NCBI GenBank assembly: GCA_910584915.1
Contig: CAJUDM010000012.1
Location: forward strand, 62,001 to 126,000
Length of the DNA stretch: 64,000 bases
From: an uncultured Lachnospiraceae bacterium
GTDB lineage: Bacteria > Bacillota > Clostridia > Lachnospirales > Lachnospiraceae
Direction: 5' to 3'
Shown here: piece after piece, positions 1-8,250 of the stretch
How the letters are laid out: every line of letters starts with the position of its first letter
Position numbering within the stretch: the stretch's first letter is position 1
Position numbers and translations under genes: made by a program
Notes under the pieces: model-generated
What the model was told of the DNA's origin: nothing
Database searches by the model: none
The model's input: only the letters and a program-made list of their open reading frames with translations

Positions 1-504
1 GCGTACTCCTCGGCTGTGGGTGCGGGCGCTTTTGTATCCGAGATCTTCGGGGAGGAGGCAGATGAACTGAGACGCCGCGGCGGCGACGGCGGCGAGTACG
101 GCGCGACCACCGGGCGCCCGAGAAGAATGGGCTGGTTTGACTGTGTGGCATCGAAATACGGCTGCCGCTTACAGGGCACTACGGATGTGGCGTTTACAGT
201 GCTGGATGTGCTCGGGTATCTGGACGAGATCCCGGTCTGTGTCGGGTATGAGATCGACGGGGAGGTGACCACGGATTTTCCTGTGACATATAAACTGGAG
301 AAGGCAAAACCGGTGCTAAAAGTGCTTCCCGGTTGGAAGAGCGATATCAGGGGCATCAGGAAGTATGAGGAACTGCCGGAGAACTGTCGGAAGTATATTG
401 AGTTTATCGAGAAGCAGATCGAATATCCGATCACCATGGTCAGCAACGGTCCGGGGAGAGAGGATATCATCTACAGGGAGAGTTGTCTGGAGATAACTGT
501 ATGA
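1..504 (+). CDS. purA: Adenylosuccinate synthase, C-terminal part (5' end outside window)
   Basis: PurA joins IMP and aspartate using GTP to give adenylosuccinate, the first step from IMP to AMP, in the cytoplasm. The frame is open from base 1, so the gene is cut by the window edge and only the last 167 residues are present. The visible part carries the C-terminal PurA signatures: a VGAG(P/A)F-like segment, then EYGATTGRPRRMGW, and a YPI.MVSNGPGRED-like end. The stop overlaps the next start as ATGA (501-504), so the HAD gene is probably translationally coupled to it. Family assignment is firm; promoter and start are not visible. Confidence 0.95.
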   Translation, partial: AYSSAVGAGAFVSEIFGEEADELRRRGGDGGEYGATTGRPRRMGWFDCVASKYGCRLQGTTDVAFTVLDVLGYLDEIPVCVGYEIDGEVTTDFPVTYKLEKAKPVLKVLPGWKSDIRGIRKYEELPENCRKYIEFIEKQIEYPITMVSNGPGREDIIYRESCLEITV

Positions 505-1109
505 TTAAAAATATAATCTTTGATATCGGCAATGTGCTGGCGGATTTCTGCTGGAAGGACTTCTTTATGGGGTTCGGGTATGAGGGAGAGACGCTTGAGC
601 GGCTGGCGGATGCCACGGTGAAAAGTTCTGTCTGGGATGAGGTGGACCGGGGCGTCTGGAGCGATGAGGAGCTGGTGGACGGTTTTGTCAGAAACGCCCC
701 TTCTCTGGAGGAGGAACTGCGTCAGATCTTTGAGAATGTGCATGGTATGGTTGTGAAGAGAGACTATGCCATTCCCTGGATAAAAAAACTGCAGAAAGCG
801 GGATACCGCTGTTATTACCTCTCCAATTTCAGCCACAAGGCGCATACGGAGTGCGCGGACGCGCTGGATTTTCTGGAATATATGGACGGCGGTATTTTAT
901 CTTACCGGGATAAGCTGATCAAACCGGATACGGCGATCTATGAGCTGCTGCTGGACAGATACGGGCTGAAGGGAGAGGAGTGCGTTTTTCTGGATGACAC
1001 CGAAAAAAATCTCCCGCCGGCGAGGGCGCTCGGCATCCATACGGTTCAGTTCGGGGACAAAGCGCAGGCGGAGAGAGAACTGGAAGTTCTTGGCGTGCGT
1101 GTGGATTGA
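501..1109 (+). CDS. HAD-superfamily hydrolase, YihX-like phosphatase
   Basis: A 202-residue haloacid dehalogenase-type phosphatase. Motif I is FDIGNVL near residue 7 (nucleophile Asp with the Asn-containing variant typical of the YihX/HAD-IA group), motif II is YLSNFS, the motif III lysine lies in LIKPD, and motif IV is VFLDDTEKN. The ATG at 501 is chosen because it overlaps the purA stop and puts motif I in its usual place; an in-frame TTG at 483 would add residues with no family match. Characterised relatives remove phosphate from sugar phosphates such as glucose 1-phosphate; the substrate here cannot be read. Coupling to purA suggests co-expression, not a proven purine role. Confidence 0.85.
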   Translation: MIKNIIFDIGNVLADFCWKDFFMGFGYEGETLERLADATVKSSVWDEVDRGVWSDEELVDGFVRNAPSLEEELRQIFENVHGMVVKRDYAIPWIKKLQKAGYRCYYLSNFSHKAHTECADALDFLEYMDGGILSYRDKLIKPDTAIYELLLDRYGLKGEECVFLDDTEKNLPPARALGIHTVQFGDKAQAERELEVLGVRVD

Positions 1110-1227
1110 GGCGGCAGAGTTCAGGTAATCCGGTGAGGGACGATATTTCTGAGGACGGGAATGAAACGGTCAGGAAACGCATATTTGCGGAAGGAATGAC
1201 GGTTGCCTGATTCTTGTACGATGAAAT

Positions 1228-1244
1228 ATACATACGGTATGTAT
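1228..1244. promoter_or_regulatory. Palindrome with extended -10 before the SEC-C gene
   Basis: A perfect 8+1+8 palindrome (ATACATAC-G-GTATGTAT) is followed at once by TGaTATAGA (1244-1252), an extended -10-like box, about 30 bases before the SEC-C gene start. The position suits a repressor site. No regulator can be named, and no good -35 is present. Confidence 0.35.
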
Positions 1245-1281
1245 GATATAGATAAAAAGTATATGTAAGGAGTAAAGTATT

Positions 1282-1788
1282 ATGGCTTTGTTAAAGAAAT
1301 GGCGGGATGCCGCATATTCAGAGACTGCGAACAAGGGGGATCTGCAGAGGCTGTGGAACCAGTATTTTGAGGAGGAGAAGGGAATCTATGCACAGCTTCT
1401 GAAAAACCCGGATGAAGTGGTGACCGGTACAGTCAAGGAACTGGCGGAGAAGTATGATGTGAGCGTGATGACCATGACAGGTTTTCTGGACGGCATCAAC
1501 GACAGCCTGAAGGAGAAAAATCCTATCGAGGAGATGGAGGAAGACACGGTAGTCAATCTCGGTTTTGAGAAGGAGCTGCTGTATAAGAACATGGTGGCGG
1601 CGGGCGCCGACTGGCTCTACAATCTGGAAGAGTGGGAGCCGATCTTCGATGAGGAGAAGAGGAAAGAACTTTACAAGGAGCAGAAGTCTTCCACGACCAT
1701 CGTGAAGGAGGACAAAATATATCCGAATGATCCCTGTCCCTGCGGCAGCGGCAAGAAATATAAGAAGTGCTGCGGCAAAGGGAAATAG
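1282..1788 (+). CDS. SEC-C metal-binding domain protein
   Basis: A 168-residue soluble protein ending in a SEC-C zinc-binding motif: DPCPCGSGKKYKKCCGKGK, as in the C-terminus of SecA and in YecA/YchJ-like proteins. The remaining 140 residues are acidic and helical, and resemble the clostridial SEC-C proteins of unknown role. AAGGAG (1267-1272) lies nine bases before the ATG. SEC-C motifs bind zinc and can contact ribosomes or SecB in SecA; here the function is open. A DUF4125 gene follows 60 bases downstream on the same strand, so the two may be co-transcribed. Confidence 0.8.
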   Translation: MALLKKWRDAAYSETANKGDLQRLWNQYFEEEKGIYAQLLKNPDEVVTGTVKELAEKYDVSVMTMTGFLDGINDSLKEKNPIEEMEEDTVVNLGFEKELLYKNMVAAGADWLYNLEEWEPIFDEEKRKELYKEQKSSTTIVKEDKIYPNDPCPCGSGKKYKKCCGKGK

Positions 1789-1848
1789 AGATTGATTTGA
1801 CAGCTGTCATACTCGTCTGTATGGATTGGAGTAAGGAAAGGAGCAGTT

Positions 1849-2487
1849 ATGGCAGAGTTGGGGAAAAAGGAGCAGCTTGTATTTGAGATCACACAGCTTG
1901 AGTGGGATATGTTTCAGCATGTGTATAATACCGGGGGCAGGGCGTCCTGTCAGGATAATCCCGATACCTTTTTTAAGATGCGCATGAGCCAGTGGCTGGC
2001 GTACTCGGAGGAAGTGCTGGAGAGCTATAAGGCGGACTGTGTGAGGGCAATCGAAAACGGGGATAATCTGCTGTGGCAGAAGTATGCCCGCATGATGGAG
2101 ACCACCTATCCCGAGGAGTATGAGAATGTGAAGCGATATCTGCCGGAAATATCCGCGGAGAGCAGAGCAAAGGTCGAGGAGATCGTGAAGATCCATATGG
2201 AGTGGGATGCCTATATGGCGGAGCATTATCCCAATATCAGAGAGCGCGGGCGCGTGGCGACCACCGGGGAGGATGATCCGGCGGCGGGTTCTTCCACGGA
2301 AAGTTATCTGCGCTGTGAACTGATGTCCTATTCCGAGCGGACAAGGGATCTGATCTATCAGGAGACGAAAGAGGCGTATGCCCGGGGGGAGAATACCCTG
2401 AAGGAGATCATTGCCAATGAGACAAGGTTTTACGGGTATGAGAGCCTGGAAGAGGCGGAGAGAAAGCACGGGGAGATAAAGATCTGA
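1849..2487 (+). CDS. DUF4125 family protein
   Basis: A 212-residue cytoplasmic protein that I place in the DUF4125 family. The N-terminal third has the characteristic pattern (EWDMFQ.V.NTGGRASCQDN, then TFF..RMSQW), followed by acidic helices. There is no signal peptide and no membrane segment. AAAGGAG lies about six bases before the ATG. It is probably co-transcribed with the SEC-C gene and ends just before a strong terminator at 2498. The family has no established biochemical role. Family call is from remembered motifs, not from a search. Confidence 0.75.
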   Translation: MAELGKKEQLVFEITQLEWDMFQHVYNTGGRASCQDNPDTFFKMRMSQWLAYSEEVLESYKADCVRAIENGDNLLWQKYARMMETTYPEEYENVKRYLPEISAESRAKVEEIVKIHMEWDAYMAEHYPNIRERGRVATTGEDDPAAGSSTESYLRCELMSYSERTRDLIYQETKEAYARGENTLKEIIANETRFYGYESLEEAERKHGEIKI

Positions 2488-2497
2488 GAAGCACACA

Positions 2498-2545
2498 AAA
2501 GACTGACAGGAGGTATGCGAAGCATCGCTCTGTCAGTCTTTATTA
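2498..2545 (+). terminator. Rho-independent terminator after the DUF4125 gene
   Basis: A 12-base stem (AAAGACTGACAG at 2498-2509 with CTGTCAGTCTTT at 2530-2541) encloses a 20-base loop and is followed by an AT-rich tail. It sits 10 bases after the stop of the DUF4125 gene. Confidence 0.8.
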
Positions 2546-2729
2546 TTATATATTTTCTATATCTGCTGTTTCTTTCTGCGGCAATGGGGAGAACAGGAAT
2601 GCGTATCTGGACCGCATGGATATCCCTGAAATACACAGATAGTTGACAGTTAAAATTATTCAGGAGACAGGCTGTGTCGCGCCCACACCGCTTAGTTACC
2701 GAAAATAATATTGTGGTGAGGAGGAGCAA

Positions 2730-3317
2730 ATGATTAAAAACAGAGCAGTGCCGCTTGTTTTATCGATTGTTATGGTATTTTGCAGCGGCTGTGGAGGGTG
2801 GTTTGAATATAAGGAACCGGAATATGAACTGATAGAGAATTATGGGGAGTATGCGGAACTTTTTGAGGAGTGCGGTGTAGAGGCCAAGATCGTTACGGAG
2901 GAGGAGATCGTTACGGAGAAGGAGAAAGAATACTTACAGATCATATTTCCGGATCAGACTACGGCGGGATACAGAAAGGGGTTAGAGTATATAAAGAAGG
3001 ATCTGGAGCGCGAGGAATCGGGAGAACTGCTTGTGGGGCAGTTGGAGATAGAAGTTAAGAGTGAAGAGGAAGCGAAGGTTTCGCTCGACTATTATCTGGA
3101 GGATGGGCAGTGGAAAGGGAGTACCTATGTCAGGTACGTACCGCCGGATTTTACGGATATACTGCCGACCGTGTCGATCGCGACGGCACAGGATGACTCG
3201 ATGGCGCTGCTTATCATAGAAAAATGGATCACAGAGGAGGAACTGGCGGATCTATACCGGACGGCGAAGGATATGGAGCAGAAAATGTTGGAATATGAGC
3301 CTGAGCCGGAGGAATGA
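2730..3317 (+). CDS. Small secreted lipoprotein, unknown function
   Basis: A 195-residue protein with a classical lipoprotein signal: Lys/Arg near the start, a hydrophobic stretch (residues 6-18) and the lipobox CSGC, making the Cys near residue 20 the likely lipidated residue. The mature part is very acidic (E/D-rich with EEEIV repeats) and has no motif I recognise. A GAGGAGG site lies directly upstream of the ATG. It is transcribed towards the convergent treR gene. It should be anchored on the outer face of the membrane. Confidence 0.7.
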   Translation: MIKNRAVPLVLSIVMVFCSGCGGWFEYKEPEYELIENYGEYAELFEECGVEAKIVTEEEIVTEKEKEYLQIIFPDQTTAGYRKGLEYIKKDLEREESGELLVGQLEIEVKSEEEAKVSLDYYLEDGQWKGSTYVRYVPPDFTDILPTVSIATAQDDSMALLIIEKWITEEELADLYRTAKDMEQKMLEYEPEPEE

Positions 3318-3356
3318 GCGGGAAACGGAGTGCGGAACCTTTCCGCCGGCGGAGTT

Positions 3357-4088
3357 TCAGACAGATTTTCTCACCGCATTGTCATAAAAACGAAAATAAT
3401 CCGGGCGGTGGCGGGACTGGGTATATTCAAACATCACGCCGTCGCTGTTGAAAGTCTGACTGCTGACCACCGCCATGCAGTTGTAATCTTCGGCATTCAT
3501 TTTCAGGTATTTTTCGTCGATTTCCGTCATTTTTTCCACTGTCATGATCCGTTTGCTGTTCACGATCGTCATATGCAGTGTCTCTTCCAGATACTGATAG
3601 ATGGAGTGTTCTGCGATCTTTTTTGTGAGGCCGGGAACCGCTTCCTTCAAAAAGTAATTGTGATTTAAGATCAGGGGCATATCATCCAGATAATGCAGGC
3701 GCTGGATATAGTAAATATCCGTTCCGACAGGAAAACCGGTGCGTGCGGCCTGCTTTTCATTGATCGCGAACTCGGTGAACAGGAGGACGCTTGTGAGAGG
3801 ATGATGCCCGTTTCGCACGGCGGATTCCCGGAAACTCTCGATTTCTCCGATGGTGAAGGACGTCTGGGCGGCGGGCTGATAGATATTGCGCACACCTTTT
3901 CCCTGCATGGTCTGTACATAGCCGTCGCTCACCAGACGGCTGACGGCACGGCGGAGTGTGTTGCGGGAGCAGTTGTAAGTTCGGATCAGCGTGTTTTCCG
4001 AGGGCAAAAGCTCCTGATAGGCGAAGATGTCAGTCTCGATCTTCTGTTTCAAGTCTTTGTAAATAGTCTCATATATTGCTTTCGGCAT
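3357..4088 (-). CDS. treR: Trehalose operon repressor, GntR family (HutC/UTRA)
   Basis: A 243-residue GntR regulator. Residues 1-70 form the winged helix (LPSENTLIRTYNCSRNTLRRA, then a GYVQTMQGKG wing) and the rest is a UTRA ligand-binding domain ending in YTQSRHRPDYFRF, as in TreR. In characterised TreR proteins trehalose 6-phosphate releases the repressor from DNA. It is divergent from treP-treC, and three copies of a TTGTTTAAACAA palindrome lie in the shared intergenic region, which supports both the name and autoregulation. The transcript from the promoter at 4346-4374 would have a leader of about 250 bases. Confidence 0.9.
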   Translation of the reverse strand: MPKAIYETIYKDLKQKIETDIFAYQELLPSENTLIRTYNCSRNTLRRAVSRLVSDGYVQTMQGKGVRNIYQPAAQTSFTIGEIESFRESAVRNGHHPLTSVLLFTEFAINEKQAARTGFPVGTDIYYIQRLHYLDDMPLILNHNYFLKEAVPGLTKKIAEHSIYQYLEETLHMTIVNSKRIMTVEKMTEIDEKYLKMNAEDYNCMAVVSSQTFNSDGVMFEYTQSRHRPDYFRFYDNAVRKSV

Positions 4089-4345
4089 CTCGTTTATCCC
4101 CTTGAAATCATAGCATTTGCGGCAAAGCCGTCCGTTTACTTACATAAGTTGTTTCTGTCAGCAGTCGAACTTCCTGCAGCCGAACCGTAAACGATAGGCT
4201 AAACCGATTCTATATGATATTCTTAAAAATGCAGAATTTGTACGATCCGGTCATTTCGAGAACATTCTACCTGTAGTATACTCAAAAAAATGTTTGCCTG
4301 TCTATGAATTATTTTCCTCAGGCAGTTAAACTGTCTGTAAATAAT

Positions 4346-4374
4346 AGTATAGAAACCTGGGACAAAAAAGTCAA
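4346..4374 (-). promoter_or_regulatory. treR promoter
   Basis: Read on the minus strand: TTGACT (4374-4369), a 17-base spacer, TATACT (4351-4346). Operator O1 lies directly upstream of its -35. The predicted start near 4339 leaves about 250 bases of leader before treR, which includes a small TGCCTG/CAGGCA hairpin at about 4293-4325. Confidence 0.6.
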
Positions 4375-4376
4375 CA

Positions 4377-4392
4377 ACTTGTTTAAACAAAT
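4377..4392. promoter_or_regulatory. TreR operator O1
   Basis: ACTTGTTTAAACAAAT, a near-perfect palindrome centred on TTTAAA. It lies between the divergent treR and treP -35 boxes, so a bound repressor could affect both promoters. Confidence 0.7.
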
Positions 4393-4405
4393 TTGAAAAA
4401 AGTTA

Positions 4406-4434
4406 TTGACATGTTTAAACAAGTATGATATAAC
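4406..4434 (+). promoter_or_regulatory. treP-treC promoter
   Basis: TTGACA (4406-4411), a spacer of exactly 17 bases, then TATAAC (4429-4434). Operator O2 fills the spacer and O3 lies just after the predicted start near 4441, a simple blocking arrangement. Confidence 0.8.
4409..4424. promoter_or_regulatory. TreR operator O2
   Basis: ACATGTTTAAACAAGT, within the spacer of the treP promoter and overlapping its -35. Its sequence is identical to O3, 35 bases downstream. Confidence 0.8.
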
Positions 4435-4443
4435 AATATCACA

Positions 4444-4459
4444 ACATGTTTAAACAAGT
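4444..4459. promoter_or_regulatory. TreR operator O3
   Basis: ACATGTTTAAACAAGT, directly after the expected treP transcription start. An in-frame ATG at 4446 falls inside this operator, which argues that translation starts instead at 4485. Confidence 0.8.
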
Positions 4460-4484
4460 TTCAAAGACAAGCGGAGGAATCGAG

Positions 4485-6467
4485 ATGGGAAAATATGCGG
4501 AAGACGCAAAACAGTTGTTGCGCCTGGTGGGCGGCAAAGAGAACATCGCGGCGGTCTCGCACTGTATGACGAGGATGCGGTTCGCCCTGGTGGATCCGGG
4601 GAAGGCGGATGTGAAGGCAATCGAGGCGATGAAGGTGGTAAAGGGGAGCTTTACACAGTCGGGACAGTTTCAGGTGATCATCGGCAATACGGTGGCGGAT
4701 TTTTACAATGACTTCGTGAAGGAAGCGGGGATCGAGGGCGTATCGAAGGACGCGGTAAAGCAGGCGGCGAAGAAAAATCAGAACGTGCTGCAGAGGATCG
4801 TCACGGCGCTGGCGGAAATCTTTGCGCCGCTCATACCGGCGATCATCACCGGCGGTCTGATCCTCGGCTTCCGGAACTGTATCGACAGTTTATACTTATT
4901 TGAAAACGGGACTAAGACTTTGTGTGAGATCAGTCAGTTCTGGGCAGGGATCGACAGCTTTCTCTGGCTGATCGGCGAGGCGGTGTTCCACATGCTTCCG
5001 GTGGGGATCTGCTGGTCCGTGACGAGGAAGATGGGGACGACACAGATGCTTGGTATTGTCCTCGGACTGACACTGGTGTCAGGACAGCTTCTGAATGCAT
5101 ATGCGGTGGCGGGGACCGCGGCGGCGGATATTCCGAAGTGGAATTTCGGCGGTTTTCAGGTCAATATGATCGGCTATCAGGGGCAGGTCATTCCGGCGAT
5201 CCTGGCGGCGTTTACACTGGTGTACCTGGAAAAATTTTTCCGAAAGATCACGCCCCAGGTCATCTCGATGATCGTCGTCCCGTTCTGCAGTCTGCTGCTT
5301 TCGGTGATGGCGGCGCATTTTATCCTGGGACCGATCGGCTGGAAGATCGGGGCAGCGGTATCTTCGCTGGTGTTCGCGGGAATCACCGGTACCTTCAAGG
5401 TGTTGTTCGGCGTAATCTTCGGCACGGTCTACGCGCCCCTTGTCATCACAGGGCTTCACCATATGTCAAACGCCATTGACCTGCAGTTGATCGCGGATTA
5501 CGGCGGGACCATGCTGTGGCCGATGATCGCCTTATCCAATATCGCGCAGGGTTCCGCGGTTCTCGGCATGATCTGGCTGCAGAGAAAGGACGCGGAAGCG
5601 CAGGAAGTGAATATTCCGGCATGTATCTCCTGCTACCTGGGCGTCACGGAACCGGCGATCTTCGGTGTGAATTTAAAGAGGGGCTTTCCGTTCGTCTGCG
5701 GCATGATCGGCTCCGGCATCGCGGCTGTTGTCTGCGTGGCGACAGGGACTACGGCAAACGCCATCGGCGTGGGCGGCATTCCCGGTATTTTGTCCATCCA
5801 GCCCGCCTATATGGGTTCCTTTGCGGTCTGTATGGCGATCGCGTTCGCAGTTCCGTTTTTCCTGACGGCGGCTGTGGGAAAAAGACGACTGCAGGCGGAA
5901 GAGGGAAAGGAGACCGCCGAACTGGCGGAGATCGCTGCGGGTGCCGGTGCAAGTGCGGCGGCGGGAGTCGTTGCCTCTGCGATGCGAAATAAGACGGAAA
6001 GTAAGCAGACGGCGGGTGAGCTGAAAGCGTTCCTGTCCGGGGAAGCGATCCCTTTAAAGGAAGTCGGGGACGGCGTTTTTTCGGAAGGAATCATGGGGGA
6101 CGGCATGGCGATCGTTCCAGAAAGCGAGACGCTGTATGCGCCGGCGGATGCGGAGGTCACGGTGATGATGCAGGATTCGAGGCACGCCTGCGGGCTGACA
6201 TTGGAGAACGGCATGGAGATTTTGTTACATATCGGGATCGATACGGTGGATATGAAGGGGGACGGCTTTGAATATCTGGTGAAGGAAGGCGAGAAGGTAA
6301 GCGCAGGAACACCGCTGATCCGGTTCGACAGGGAGAAGATCAAGGCGGCAGGACATCCGGATGTCACGGTGTGTGTGATCACCGGGGAGGGAGATGCGAA
6401 GGACATCCGTTTCCACACGGGGATGCACGTGAAGGAGAGAGAGACGGCGGTGGCAGAGTTTTCATGA
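4485..6467 (+). CDS. treP: Trehalose-specific PTS permease, EIIBCA
   Basis: A 660-residue phosphotransferase permease that imports trehalose and phosphorylates it to trehalose 6-phosphate. Order: EIIB (residues 1-85, phospho-accepting Cys27 in SHCMTRMRF), EIIC with about ten membrane segments (about 105-470, including GVTEPAIFGVNLK), an Ala/Gly-rich linker, and a fused EIIA (about 515-660) with active-site His582 in LLHIGIDTV and partner His567. EIIA is absent from several known TreP proteins, so this version needs no separate glucose-type EIIA. The start at 4485 has GGAGG seven bases upstream. treC follows 34 bases later. Confidence 0.92.
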   Translation: MGKYAEDAKQLLRLVGGKENIAAVSHCMTRMRFALVDPGKADVKAIEAMKVVKGSFTQSGQFQVIIGNTVADFYNDFVKEAGIEGVSKDAVKQAAKKNQNVLQRIVTALAEIFAPLIPAIITGGLILGFRNCIDSLYLFENGTKTLCEISQFWAGIDSFLWLIGEAVFHMLPVGICWSVTRKMGTTQMLGIVLGLTLVSGQLLNAYAVAGTAAADIPKWNFGGFQVNMIGYQGQVIPAILAAFTLVYLEKFFRKITPQVISMIVVPFCSLLLSVMAAHFILGPIGWKIGAAVSSLVFAGITGTFKVLFGVIFGTVYAPLVITGLHHMSNAIDLQLIADYGGTMLWPMIALSNIAQGSAVLGMIWLQRKDAEAQEVNIPACISCYLGVTEPAIFGVNLKRGFPFVCGMIGSGIAAVVCVATGTTANAIGVGGIPGILSIQPAYMGSFAVCMAIAFAVPFFLTAAVGKRRLQAEEGKETAELAEIAAGAGASAAAGVVASAMRNKTESKQTAGELKAFLSGEAIPLKEVGDGVFSEGIMGDGMAIVPESETLYAPADAEVTVMMQDSRHACGLTLENGMEILLHIGIDTVDMKGDGFEYLVKEGEKVSAGTPLIRFDREKIKAAGHPDVTVCVITGEGDAKDIRFHTGMHVKERETAVAEFS

Positions 6468-6501
6468 ATGCAGATCAGGTGAGAGACGGAGGTATCATGA
6501 C

Positions 6502-8160
6502 ATGACAGATTTCAGCAACAAGACAGTATATCAGATATACCCGAAATCTTTTCGGGATACGAACGGGGATGGATTTGGAGATATCCCCGGGGTGATCGAA
6601 AAACTGGATTATCTGAGGGAACTGGGGGTGGATTATCTGTGGCTGACGCCGGTTTTCATCTCCCCCCAGAGGGATAACGGGTACGATGTGGCGGATTATC
6701 GGAAGATCAACCCGATGTTCGGAACGATGGAAGATCTGGAAGAACTGATCAGACAGAGTGAAGAAAGAGGCATGGGCATTATGCTGGACATGGTATTTAA
6801 TCATACATCCACACAGCATGAATGGTTTCAGAGAGCTCTGGCGGGGGAGGAGAAATACCAGAACTACTATATTTTCAGAGAGGGTGATCCGGATCGCGCT
6901 CCCACAAACTGGGAGTCAAAATTCGGCGGACCCGCGTGGGAGTATGTGCCCGCGTTAAAAAAATGGTATCTGCGTCTGTACGATGTGACGCAGGCGGATC
7001 TGAACTGGGATAATCCGGAGGTCCGCGGGGAGTTGAAAGATATCCTGTGCTTCTGGAAGAAGAAGGGCGTGAAAGGATTCCGGTTTGATGTGATCAATCT
7101 GGTTTCCAAGCCGGAGAAGATGGAAGATGACTATGAGGGTGACGGGCGCAGGTTTTACAGCGACGGTCCGCATATACATGAGTATCTGAAAGAACTGGTG
7201 CGGGATGCGGGGATAGAAGAGTATGTGACGGTGGGTGAGATGTCATCCACATCTTTGGAAAACTGTATCAGGTATTCTGCGCCGGCGGAGAAGGAACTCT
7301 CCATGTGCTTCAATTTCCACCATCTGAAAGTGGACTATAAGGACGGGGATAAGTGGGGGCTTATGGAGGCTGACTATAAAAAGCTGAAAGAGCTCTTTGT
7401 CGAATGGCAGGAGGGGATGCAGAGAGGGGGCGGCTGGAACGCGCTGTTCTGGTGCAACCATGATCAGCCCCGCATTGTGAGCAGGCTGGGGAATGAAGGG
7501 ACTTACTGGAAGGAGTCGGCGAAGATGCTGGCGGGTATGATCCATCTGATGCGCGGCACCCCGTATATTTATCAGGGGGAAGAGATCGGTATGCTGAACG
7601 CCCACTATCCATCCATAGAGCAATACCGCGATGTGGAGAGCCTGAACTATTATCAGATCCTGTTGGAAAGAGGGGAGACGGAGGAGGAAGCCCTCGCGAC
7701 GCTTGCCGCCAGATCCAGAGACAACAGCAGGACGCCGATGCAGTGGAACAGCGGGAAATACGGCGGATTTTCCGAGACGGACCCCTGGCTTCCGATGTCC
7801 GCTGCTTTCCGGGAGGAGATCACGGTGGAGGCGCAGGAGAAGGATGAGGACTCTGTTCTCGCTTTCTACAGGAAGCTGATCGCCATGAGAAAAAAGTATC
7901 CGGTGATCGCAGAAGGAGATATCTGCTTCCCGGAGACGGGAGCGGATATGGTGTTTGCGTACCGGAGGACGCTGGGGGAGAAGGAGATAACCGTTTTCTG
8001 CAATCTGAGCGGGGAGAAGCAGGCTGTAAAGGCCGCCGGAGCGGGGCGGAGGAAGCGGATTTTGCTGGAGAATTATGAGGGCAGGGAAGGGAGTTTGGAA
8101 GAAGAAATATGTGTTCTGTTGCCCTATGAGTTTGTGGCGTTCGGAAATGTGGAAGACTGA
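6502..8160 (+). CDS. treC: Trehalose-6-phosphate hydrolase (GH13)
   Basis: A 552-residue GH13 enzyme that splits trehalose 6-phosphate into glucose and glucose 6-phosphate in the cytoplasm. The N-terminus VYQIYPKSFRDTNGDG and DNGYDVADY are typical of the oligo-1,6-glucosidase/TreC group. The catalytic triad is visible as Asp196 (GFRFDVIN), Glu246 (VGEMSST) and Asp321 (NHDQPR). Length matches TreC. GACGGAGG lies upstream of the ATG. The linked PTS permease and TreR favour TreC over an alpha-glucosidase, to which it is related in sequence. Confidence 0.93.
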   Translation: MTDFSNKTVYQIYPKSFRDTNGDGFGDIPGVIEKLDYLRELGVDYLWLTPVFISPQRDNGYDVADYRKINPMFGTMEDLEELIRQSEERGMGIMLDMVFNHTSTQHEWFQRALAGEEKYQNYYIFREGDPDRAPTNWESKFGGPAWEYVPALKKWYLRLYDVTQADLNWDNPEVRGELKDILCFWKKKGVKGFRFDVINLVSKPEKMEDDYEGDGRRFYSDGPHIHEYLKELVRDAGIEEYVTVGEMSSTSLENCIRYSAPAEKELSMCFNFHHLKVDYKDGDKWGLMEADYKKLKELFVEWQEGMQRGGGWNALFWCNHDQPRIVSRLGNEGTYWKESAKMLAGMIHLMRGTPYIYQGEEIGMLNAHYPSIEQYRDVESLNYYQILLERGETEEEALATLAARSRDNSRTPMQWNSGKYGGFSETDPWLPMSAAFREEITVEAQEKDEDSVLAFYRKLIAMRKKYPVIAEGDICFPETGADMVFAYRRTLGEKEITVFCNLSGEKQAVKAAGAGRRKRILLENYEGREGSLEEEICVLLPYEFVAFGNVED

Positions 8161-8250
8161 GAAAGCCCGGTGAAGTCCGGGTGAGATTTTGACGGGATTT
8201 GCGTCTTTGCACTGCTTCACTGCGTAAAACGACCAGGAATGGAGATTAAA

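Noticed and set aside
4446..4484. treP start at ATG 4446
   Set aside because: This ATG lies in operator O3, next to the predicted transcription start, without a Shine-Dalgarno; ATG 4485 has GGAGG and begins the EIIB domain correctly.
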